Below are positions 55,218 to 64,000 of a stretch of DNA of 64,000 bases, piece by piece. Below the pieces are notes generated by a model. It did not search any database, was not told the origin of the DNA, and worked only from the letters and a program-made list of their open reading frames with translations. The stretch comes from Heterobasidion occidentale (Eukaryota > Basidiomycota > Agaricomycetes > Russulales > Bondarzewiaceae): NCBI GenBank assembly GCA_039111635.1, contig JBCAQO010000008.1, positions 1,736,001 to 1,800,000 of the forward strand. The letters are read 5' to 3'. The position numbers were made by a program, and so were the translations under genes. The stretch's first letter is position 1, and every line of letters begins with the position of its first letter.

Positions 55218-58200
55218 TCATGACAAGTGGAAACTACCAACGCCTTCCTTCATCGCCAGCTGCAACTTCTCTCGCATGGATTCCTTCGAGCTGTATTCGG
55301 GCAGCTTCAAATAGTTCACACACGTCATCACACTTGGGAGATAGTCATCGGCGGATAGGGGAGCTTCGTGTGGCTTCCGTACAACTGTCAATGGAGGATT
55401 CAGGCCACGGAAACCTGAGGTCGCAAGTTCAGTAGGGTGTATGAAAGTGATGATCAATTTACTTACCTCCGATGGGCAGTTTAGGACTACCGGAAAGGAA
55501 CTGAAGATACTCGCGACGAGTTGGGAGATCATAGTCTGACATGATATCAATCAAGTCTCGGATCGCCCGACTCTCGACAGTGAAACCATGATCCGCTTTG
55601 ATAGATTCGCTCAACGCTGCAAAAGAACTAAACTCAGCTAAAGTCAACAATAAAAGCAGGTATCAACGGACTTTCACGGCTCCAATCTTCTTCAGCGTTG
55701 CCGAACAGCATGACTAGTTCATCGATGCTGAAAGCCTGCAGGTCGGCAATAGGGAAAACCTTAGAGAATCCCTCTCGGAAGGCTTTAGTTTGCAGTTTGG
55801 CGCCATGCCCAACGATTGCATCGATGACCTCGTGAATGTAGTCTTCGACGTTGCTCGCCGTTACGGTCATGTTCTTACCTTCGGGCTAAATACCAACGTC
55901 AATAAAGCTGTTGGGAAACAGTGGAATGACTTACTCTCAGCTCGATGTCATAGCCAGGGATGGTAAAGTCTAACGCCAAATCTTCAATCTTGACTCGGTC
56001 ATCCATAACCTTGTGTAACTTATTTTCACGATCAGGTTCTGTCGTCAATGATAAGGTAGGGGTCAGATGTACCTTGTCCCGTGAGCTGTTAACGGTCGCG
56101 CCCGCTAGAGAATGGAGCTTCTCTAGGGAGGTCGCCAAGTCGGGATCGACAAGCTAGTAGGCAGATAAGTGAACAGCACCTTTTGGTAGGATGACGACAA
56201 ACCTTGAGTGTGTCAAGTGTCAAAGGGACTTCTTCCCCGAGCGCAAGTCTGACGAAGACTTTGTTGAATGACATATCAATGATCCTAGAATCCAATAAAG
56301 CCTTCGCGACAAATTGCCCAATCACTCGGAAGATGTGTGTCCTCTTTTGTCCACCGTCGTTGGCGATATCTTGGGGGCTGATTGGTGCGGGAAAAAGCCC
56401 GCACGGATGAAAGACATATACTCCTGTCTTCATCGAATCTTCGTCGCGCCATATCTTCAAATCTCTTCTCGCAAACTCTTTTGACACAAGGGAATAGAAC
56501 TCCAAGGTAGGCCCTAATCCCGTACCAACCTCTTCGAAGTATTCTACCTCGAGGATAGATGAGGAGGAGCCATACAGCTCGAATACCTTCATAGCAGATT
56601 CGAGAATGTGTTTACGCGAGATCCGTACTTTCTGGCGTTGAAGGCGGCCCAAGAAGCCAACGCCATCATCACGACGTGAGCTGTCTTGCCCCCGGCTCTG
56701 TTGGCTCTGCCACTTGAGTATGAGACGGGCGTAGCCGAATGAGGTGGATTGCAGAAAGCTGTAGCGGGTCGCGAAGGGGAACAAGAATGGAAAATGTTGG
56801 GGTAAATCAAGAGCCCAGTCTGGCAAGCATTGACTATGAGTCTACAGTCAGAAAAAAACATACACGAATGAGGCCACGAATGAGATACCTCGCGACGATC
56901 ATCGGCTCTTCTAGTTGGCGTGTCAACTTGGCAGTCAGCTTATTGTTCACAAACGCAGAATCGGGTAAATTTCTCTTGACAATGCCTGAGCGTTCGGCCT
57001 CATTGACATTCCACTTGTGTAGGACGCGGAGAAGGCGTAAAATCTTTGCATGCGGGGCATCATCCGGGAGCGATGACAGAGTTGGTGTTGGCGACCGGCT
57101 TCTTGACGTATCTAAGCCTTCACCTCGACCTAACAATTGTGTTACATTATGAGTTCGAAACCCAATGACTACGATATACGCACCTTCAGACGATGGCGCT
57201 GGGCCTGGCACTTTTTTGAACTTCACAGTATATACGCCTTGCCAAAGGAGGTTGGATGGAAGCTGTGACTGTGATGCGGAGCCCGTCGCTTTCTTCCGAA
57301 CCTCATGCTGGTGTATAGCACCGTAAACAGTGAGATCGAGAGGAAGGATATGGTCATCCATAGAGAATTCGAGGTGCCAGTCTGACGCTGGTTTGGTTTT
57401 GACTGCTGAAGCATAGCTTCCCTTATTTGATGGATTGCGCGAGGTAGATATTGGGGGTGCTTCCTTGGCTGCACCGGTGTACCCACACGAGTGCCGTCAG
57501 GCGTTTGCGCCTCAACTTTAGATCCATCTGTAAGTAAATGAGATCAAAAATTCGGGGAAATTGAAGTAATCCATACCATCAGCTACAGAGAGCGTTACAG
57601 TCTTTTCGGTCACTGAGTGATCTGGGTCCATTTCCTCATCAAACACCTGCTTCAAAGATTAGAGCGAGACAAATACATTACAAAGCGATCTTACCTCCGC
57701 ATCAACCTCATCATCCGTGAAGTCTGCAGCGAACTCTGCCTCCTCATTCACGACAGTCTCACTCAAAGCTGCCTCTCCGAGGACAGACGCTAGAGCTTCC
57801 GAGACAGAATTTCCAGACGGCAACTCTTGGCTGGAGGGCCCGACGTCATCCATCGCTGTTACTGGTTGTGGGGGACCGCCATCCGTAGGGCCAGATGTGC
57901 CACCATTCTTGGCACTCAAACGGAGACTACGTCGCTTTCCGAGATCGGATGGAGCTGGAGGAGCAGATGCAGATGTGCCAGGTACATTTATCTCCGCTGA
58001 TGGCTTGGTCCGCGGCTCCGCAGCGCTAGATGACCCGCTAGGACCAAGACCAGAGGTCAATGCAGCCAACATGCCGGAAAGTCGTGAGCCGTTGAACATC
58101 AGCCCAGCAACGCGCGGTCGGAGATAATCGTGGAGAGCTTGGAAGGTGGCGATAGCATGTATTGACACGACGATATTGTTGAAATTACGTGGTATATCTG

Positions 58201-61200
58201 ATCCGTCAGCGCCTACTAGCCGAAGACGAAGTTGACGAGCGAGTAACGAAGGCGAACTCCGTTTGGAGTCTAGAGGTTGATTGTTAAGTCCGCTTAACCA
58301 AGTGTGTGTTTCAAGATCGTGGCGAATCATACCGTCAATTCCTGGGTCACTGTAACGACATCAAAAGACTCCATCCGTGTCAAACTCTCTTGGAGCTTCT
58401 TGACGAATACCGCAAGCGGTGTCTGGACACCACTAGAGCTTTTTGCCTTCCGAGCTGTGAAGGCATTGAAAAGGAGTTCTTGACGTGCTGCAACTGTGAC
58501 TACAAATGGACCGTCAACACTGAATGTAGAAGAGACAAGAATTTGACTTGCGGTTTCTCTCCTTGTCCGTTGCAAACTGCAACAGCGAATCGATCACTCC
58601 ACTTTGCAAGAGCTCGAAGCTTGACACGGATGTGTGAGCAGATGCAAAGAGTGCAGCAAGCTCCCGAACGGCACTGCTCGACTCCTTCTCTGTCGCGTTT
58701 GGCTCGGTAATCCTGTCGGCCAACCGCCGCAACGTTGAGAGCACATCGTTTCCCTCAGCACTCTCTGTAGACGCAAGGTGCCTGAAGCGTATGACGCGCG
58801 CACGCAGCGTGACAGCATCCTCTGGATCTAACGACATTGATGACAACTTTTTGAAGCCTGGCATACTGGCCGCTAACGCAGCTGGAATTATAGGAGGGGG
58901 AGCGTTAGACTCAGGGACTGTCGAGCTATCCGACGAGTCTTTGCTATTGTCCTTGTCCTTTTCTTTCGACCGCGAAGAAGTGAGACTTCGGGATGCAAGA
59001 TTCTCAATTTCGTGGAAAACGCCCTCTCTGCGGAATGCAGGCTGGTATTCTTCCGGAACCTTGACAAGGAGCAACTCGACAAGTTGAGCGCGCCGATGAC
59101 TAGATTTGGATGGTCCTTCGAGGACAAGATGGATGACGCAAAGCTGGCCACAGGAACAAACTAGTCGGGAAGTTAATATCATATTAGTGGGCGATTGAAA
59201 CCAAGGTCAGCTTACCGTCAAGACCCGCTTCGCCTCCTCCCCGTCCATGAAGCTGATTGCCTTCAACAAGCCTGTCAAAGTCTTGATTCTCACAGTGGTC
59301 GTGACACTCGCAGCATAGACATCAATAAGTATAGGGACCATGTGTTGCATGAACAGTCCAACAGCCTCTGGTTTTGTGCGCAACATTTCTGTACGATCAG
59401 GGGATGTATCCTTCGGCAGCGGCATGGCTACGAAGAAATCGTCCCCTTCTTGTGGCTGATTCTCCGGTACGTTATCGACAAGGGCGGGTGTCGGGGCCTC
59501 GGACGCGATAGTAGGAGTGGACGATGCCGAAGCCGGTAAACCCATCAAGATATTGATTGGAACGAGAGCGGCTTGACGAGCTGCTGCACGGTCAGATTTA
59601 GCTTTGGCCTTGGCCATCTTAGCTAGGGCCTTCTCAGTGTATCCTCTGTGGTCGAAAACACCATCTGCGGAGAGTATGAGGACAGTAGGAGTAAATAAAT
59701 CATGGTTGATCATACCTTTCGGTAGTGGCGGGAGAAGTTCGGAGACAAGACTCAAGGCTTCTTCCACTTGGTCTTTTGGCCTGTGCGCCAGGTTCTGCAT
59801 CACAGTCATATCGGCCAACCCACCTCCTAAGCCTTGCCCACTAGACGAATCGATCTGCTCCTCGATCTCGGGAGTCGATGACGGCAAAACACCAGTAAGA
59901 ATTTGGTACAATGTATCGACGATCCCGGCTTCGAGCAGAACCACCGTGATGATTGCGCTCACCCGAGCAGAGGTTGCCAAAGCACGGAGTAATAGCGTGT
60001 AAGTATTCGAAGCGATCAAAGGGGAGCCACCAGCCGGAAGCAGAAGGAGGTTAACGGCCTTAATAAGCTCGGCATCAACGAGGGACTCTAGGTTCTCAGG
60101 AGAAGAGCGATAATACGAGTCAATGACGCGGATGACACAGAGGCAGGAAAATTCGACAAGACGCTGGTCTGAATAGCCAAGACAGTTGCGGATAATGGGC
60201 CAGACTCCACGAATCATCTGGAAATGTTCTGGTGGAACATTACGACAGCAGTTCGCTGCCGCTTGGAGAGCCGTACGCTGGACAGCGATAGAGAAAAAAT
60301 CAAGATAGTTCAGTAATGCAGCAAGACCGTTCTCGCGAACGATCGAACTAGGAAACTCTTCAGAAATCTTCTCCAGCGTCTATAAACAACGGTGATTATC
60401 AGCACATAAGCATCATTCAAATCAATTGACATACGCTGAGAGTCTGCTCTGCGAGGTCGATGTACGAAATCTCGATGAGCTTGCTACACAAGACAGGGAT
60501 CGCACCATGATAGACAACGGTATGAGCCACGCCGGGGAGCGCTTCCATGAGATTCGCCAGACAACGTGCAGCCAAGACCTGTGCTTCGAGATTATCGTCC
60601 CCTTGATACTGCGTGCCGCCGCTGAGGGCAAGAGCAGCAGCAAGCGCGGCATCCTCGTCTTGAGGCCCATCATCATCCCCGTCGTCGTCATCGTCGCCTT
60701 CACCGCCCGTCCCTCCGAGAATTTTGACCAGTTCTCGCACAAACGAATCTACTTGGAAAGAACCAGCCAGAGTATCTTCTGTGCTAATGCTCAGCAGTTC
60801 GCTGAGCTCCTGCAATGTTACGAGACGAGTGGTAGGGTCGGCTGTCAGTTTGATGTTGTTCAGCATCGTCTTCAATCGCGAGTTAAGCGACATCATGTAC
60901 GATCCGAGCTGCCGATAGTCAGCAAACATTCCCATGGAGGAAGATTCGTCCGTCCCTCTTATTCCTCTCCCCGAACTTCCACCATTATTGTCTCCCAGTT
61001 CGTCCCCTGGTTCATCCCGCCCTCCTGGACCTCCAAGTCCTTCATCCCCATCCCCTTCATCAGCCCCATCATCATGATCCGACCCTTCGTGCTTAAACTC
61101 AACGTCCATCATCTCGACGTCTTCGTCTTCGAGTCGTGACGGCCCTGCTGCCGCCATGAGCTTGCTCTTGGACGCAGCCTTTCCTTTCGCTACAGATTGT

Positions 61201-62065
61201 CTGCGATGAATGATGTCAGATTAGATAGGAGGCTACAGAAGGAAAAGGACAGAACCTTGGCTTCTTGGGCATTTCGTTGGTGGCGGTGTCAGTTCGAGAT
61301 CGGAGGGAGTATGCGGTTGTTCGGGGACGCTTCGAGGGGCCAGAGGCAGTAGTATGAACTTCTTCTTCGGGGAAGGCTTCGGGTGCAGCACGCTTCTTCC
61401 CCTTGGTATCGCGGACAGGTTCGTTGATAGTAAGGCCAGAGGAAGTGACAGGGTGGGTTGCCTTGCGGGCTCTGAGGACAAAAGCGACTCAGTCAGACTG
61501 TCATGTCTCAAGAAAGTCAGGCAGGTTGGAAACATCGACGTCTCTCTGCTCCAATCCACGACAGGTGAATCGCAAGTCATCCTGATATACAGCTATTCGC
61601 CAATCCGACGTCAGCTGTTCCAGGAGCTGGTGCATGCATCCACATTTCGCGAGGATGACACCATCAAGAATACAATGAGGAACTATCTGGACCGTCCCCG
61701 GATCATACGGAGGCTCTACGCTATATGCGCCAATGCCAATGATAGATGATGAACACATACTTCTTGGCTGAACGGGCGGAGGACTCCTCTGGGGCTTCTT
61801 TGGCCTTGCCTTTCCCCGACGGATCGCGTGCGCGCTTCGAGGTGGAGGGGCGGGAAGGGCGAGTAGAGGTCTCCGAAGGGGATACGGTGGCTTTGTCGGA
61901 TGTGTCCTTGTCTTTCTCCTTCTTCGCTGCTTTGGCTCGGGTGCTCGATCTCAAGGTTCTGGTAGTGTCCGGTGCTGCGACGGACGACGAGGGCTGCGTG
62001 ATGGCTTGCTGTTCAGATGGATTGGGCTCGATGGAATCCAGTGATATTGTAGGTTGTAGGTCCAT
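55218..62065 (-). CDS. HECT-type E3 ubiquitin ligase, Ufd4/TRIP12 type
   Basis: Large ubiquitin-fusion-degradation ligase, roughly 1,950 aa in about 16 exons. Start MDLQPTISLD at 62065. The first exons (62065..61761, 61471..61256, 61200..60435) encode a Ser/Lys-rich disordered N-terminus and an acidic patch, leading into an armadillo/HEAT-like region (RQLGSYMMSLNSRLK, LTADPTTRLVTLQELSELLS, QAAANCCRNVPPEHF, LVEFSCLCVIRVID). A WWE-less middle with LDPEDAVTLRARVIRFRHL and a TRIP12-like SSPSLLARQLRLRLVG block follow. The HECT domain runs from DWALDLPQHFPFLFPF to the end, with LEVEYFEEVGTGLGPTLEFY, GQFVAKALLDSRIIDM and the catalytic cysteine in LPSVMTCVNYLKLP. The last exon is 55414..55218, ending GVGSFHLS. 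It acts on ubiquitin-fusion and N-degron substrates in yeast (family knowledge). Intermediate junctions are approximate. Only its final exon is duplicated. Confidence 0.9.
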
Positions 62066-62383
62066 TTAGAGCCTTCTGCCAGCCATCGATTCGAAGTGAA
62101 ATATGAAAAGCGCTGCCTGGAGTCTCGCGACGACGGTCGACGATGTGGTCAGTGCGAGAGAGTGGCGGGCGCGCGCTCACAGCACAGGCCCTGTCAGTCT
62201 TGCAATTTCGTAATCTTCGCAGCTAACCACTTACACGCTCCGACAATACATGCAAGCCATCCCGTGCCTCCCCTGACTACCAATGAAGCTGAAAGCAACC
62301 TCTTTGCCATAAAATAAAATCCTATATGTGATTCCCCAATATCCCCAAGCAGACGTCGCATTTTAGATGGTAAGTACAACTGG
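62066..62383. other. Intergenic region, HECT promoter and aminotransferase 3' UTR
   Basis: 318 bp between two minus-strand genes. No coding signal; a TTTTAT word near 62310 is AT-rich. Expected to contain the aminotransferase polyadenylation region and the HECT ligase promoter. Confidence 0.4.
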
Positions 62384-64000
62384 TCAAATAATCGACTCTT
62401 TTAGCACCTCCTCAACAGTGTCCACGAAGATGTCCACGATCTTCTCTACCTCTTCTTTTGCCACGTTGTACGCAGGTGCGAAGATGCAGTGGTCCCCCTT
62501 GGTACCCTCCAGGTTGGCACCTCCAGTCATACCCATCATGATCAAGCCTTTCTCCAAGCACCGCGCCTGAACAACCATGGCGAACGCTTTGCCCTTCAGA
62601 TCTACCTTCGATGCCTCGGGGCCAGTGAAGTCGAATTCGACAGCCCAGAAGCAACCACCACCACGCACGTCGAACGTGAATGGTGCGGCCAGAGAATTTG
62701 GAGATTGGAGGCGAGAGCGGAGAAGAGATCCCAGGTACTGTCCTTGAACGCGAGATTTCTCCAAAAGATTTTCCGACGCGATTACTTTCTGCACGGCGAG
62801 GGCAGCAGCGCAAGCAAGAGGGTGGGCCTAAATATAGGTATGATGAGCCCTTGTCATGTCATGTAAAGGAAGGTCGCTTGCAGCTCACCTGATATGTATG
62901 CCCATGCTTCCAGAAGCCGGAACCGTCACGCACCCCGTCTGCGACTTGCTTCGACATGAGGACAGCTCCAATCGACGCATAGCTAAGTTTGGGGTGAGCA
63001 AGTGTGCGATAAGTTAGATATGTGGTCCTTACCCTCCACCAAGACCCTTTGCCACGGCCTGGATGTCGGGCGCCTCACCATCACCGAAACTCTCCCATGC
63101 ATGTAGCGTTCCCATGCCTGTGCAAATGAGTGAGCACCCACGGAATGCACAACGTTGACATCACACTCACGTCCCATCCCACTCATAACCTCATCCAGAA
63201 TGAACAAGGCTCCATACTTCTTACAAACAGACTTCATCGCCTTGAAATATCCCTTCGGAGCAGCCAGGGCACCTGTCGTCGCACCGACTACCGTCTCTGC
63301 TACAACTAAATTCGCAGCGAATCAGTACATGTCAAACCAAGTCAAGGACGCGCTTACATCCAATAACGGTATTTGGACCCAATGCGATGAATTTATCCTC
63401 TAGTTCTTGTCGGAGTCTCTCTACGTACTGCTCCTCGATCTCGTCGGATCTTTGGAACCGCTTCGCATACGCAGGAGAGACGTGATGGAAATTGTCATGA
63501 TTTAAGATAGCTTCGTAAGGAGTACGGCGAGCAGGGTGTCCAGAGAGCGATAAAGTGGCGACCGTGTTCCCATGGTAGGATAAGTTTCGAGAGATGAAGT
63601 TTGTGCGTTGAGGCTGGCCTTGTTCGAAGTAATACTAGAAACAGAAACGCGACTGTCGGAAGCGGCTGACAGAAGATGAACGACGGATCCTTACCTGCTT
63701 GGAGAGTTTGACAACACCCTCCATCGCCTCAGAACCTGTTCAACATTCATACGCTCAGTATACATTTACATTCATTCCAAGATCGTACTCACCTCCTGAG
63801 ACGAAGCCGACCAAATCAAACGCGCCATTACTCGATTCAATCAGCACCTTGGCGAGTTCCTCCGCAGGCTGATTGGACAATTGCATGTTGTAAACATCTG
63901 TTCATCTCCTTTGAACACGCCAGATCTTTGTCACGACAGGAAAATACGACATACAGGACACCTTTTCGACCTGATCTTTGATGGCCTGCTTCACCAAGGG
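62384..64000 (-). CDS. Class III PLP-dependent aminotransferase, 3' part (continues beyond window)
   Basis: Aminotransferase of the omega-amino-acid/GABA type. The N-terminus lies beyond the right edge. Visible in order on the minus strand: QLSNQPAEELAKVLIESS, FVSGGSEAMEGVVKLSKQYY (cofactor phosphate region), RNLSYHGNTVATLSLSGHP, VVAETVVGATTGALAAPKGY, LFILDEVMSGMGR (Asp for the PLP pyridine nitrogen), DIQAVAKGLGGGYASIGAVL (Schiff-base Lys), AHPLACAAALAVQ, and the C-terminal domain with TGGANLEGTKGDHCIFAP. Stop at 62386-62384. At least seven exons with short introns. Substrate cannot be assigned; the family spans GABA, ornithine, beta-alanine and diaminopelargonate enzymes. Confidence 0.88.

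Larger units (their letters stand above)
37096..55422 (+). repeat. Copy 2 of the 18.3-kb duplicated block (starts at the N gap)
   Basis: Begins directly after the Ns and corresponds base for base to 18665-36995. From about 26 kb to 36.4 kb in copy 1 the offset is a constant 18,435 bp with only scattered SNPs. Indels concentrate in the first 4 kb after the gap. Confidence 0.95.

Noticed and set aside
18665..55422. A genuine recent tandem duplication of eight genes
   Set aside because: Both copies stop exactly at a 100-N gap and inside exons, and each copy corrects the other's frame errors. An unmerged overlap or haplotig explains this better; reported as an assembly finding.
1..64000. CRISPR arrays, bacterial operons, riboswitches, rRNA or tRNA genes
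   Set aside because: None seen; the intron-rich eukaryotic gene structure makes the prokaryotic features implausible, and no cloverleaf or rRNA core sequence was noticed by eye.

Overview
The window is nuclear DNA of a filamentous basidiomycete. An Agaricomycete, perhaps Polyporales, is my inference. The signs are very intron-dense genes (introns of about 50-90 bp, several micro-exons), Agaricomycete-type proteins (fungal sedolisin, fungal Zn2Cys6 regulator, LIM/RhoGAP, royal-jelly-like protein) and a fungal CACTA transposon. I saw no bacterial operons, rRNA or tRNA. Exon models were read by eye from splice sites and conserved protein motifs.

Layout. 1-3,600: the 5' part of a Zn2Cys6 regulator (minus), then a divergent ribosomal pair, acidic P2 (minus) and uS19/RPS15 (plus). 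4,368-6,602: a secreted sedolisin protease (minus) with one frameshift. 7,064-14,895: a complete-looking CACTA (CMC/EnSpm) transposon with inverted repeats, a CAG target duplication, a Tnp2-type transposase and a convergent second gene encoding a coiled-coil protein. 14,896-18,162: gene-poor, with a DUF952 gene and a possible gene remnant.

18,665-36,995 and 37,096-55,422 are the same 18.3 kb twice, separated by exactly 100 Ns. Each copy ends exactly at the gap. The content is a royal-jelly-like protein (minus), a GFO/IDH/MocA sugar or dihydrodiol dehydrogenase (plus), a LIM/RhoGAP protein of the Lrg1 type (plus), a flavin monooxygenase with an NTF2-like N-terminus (plus), a fragmentary coiled-coil gene, a second DUF952 gene, a PB1/ZZ zinc-finger protein (plus) and the splicing factor PHF5A/Rds3 (minus). 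Differences between copies are mostly single-base indels, densest near the contig ends, and each copy repairs frames broken in the other. The simplest reading is one genomic locus represented twice by two unmerged contig ends or haplotigs, so gene counts here should be halved.

55,218-62,065: a HECT ubiquitin ligase of the Ufd4/TRIP12 type (minus), whose last exon is also present as a fragment just left of the gap. 62,384-64,000: a class III PLP aminotransferase (minus) that runs off the window.

Most genes are unrelated housekeeping functions (translation, splicing, ubiquitin, Rho signalling). The one self-contained system is the transposon with its two convergent genes. The divergent P2/RPS15 pair and the divergent royal-jelly-like/dehydrogenase pair share upstream regions and could be co-regulated.
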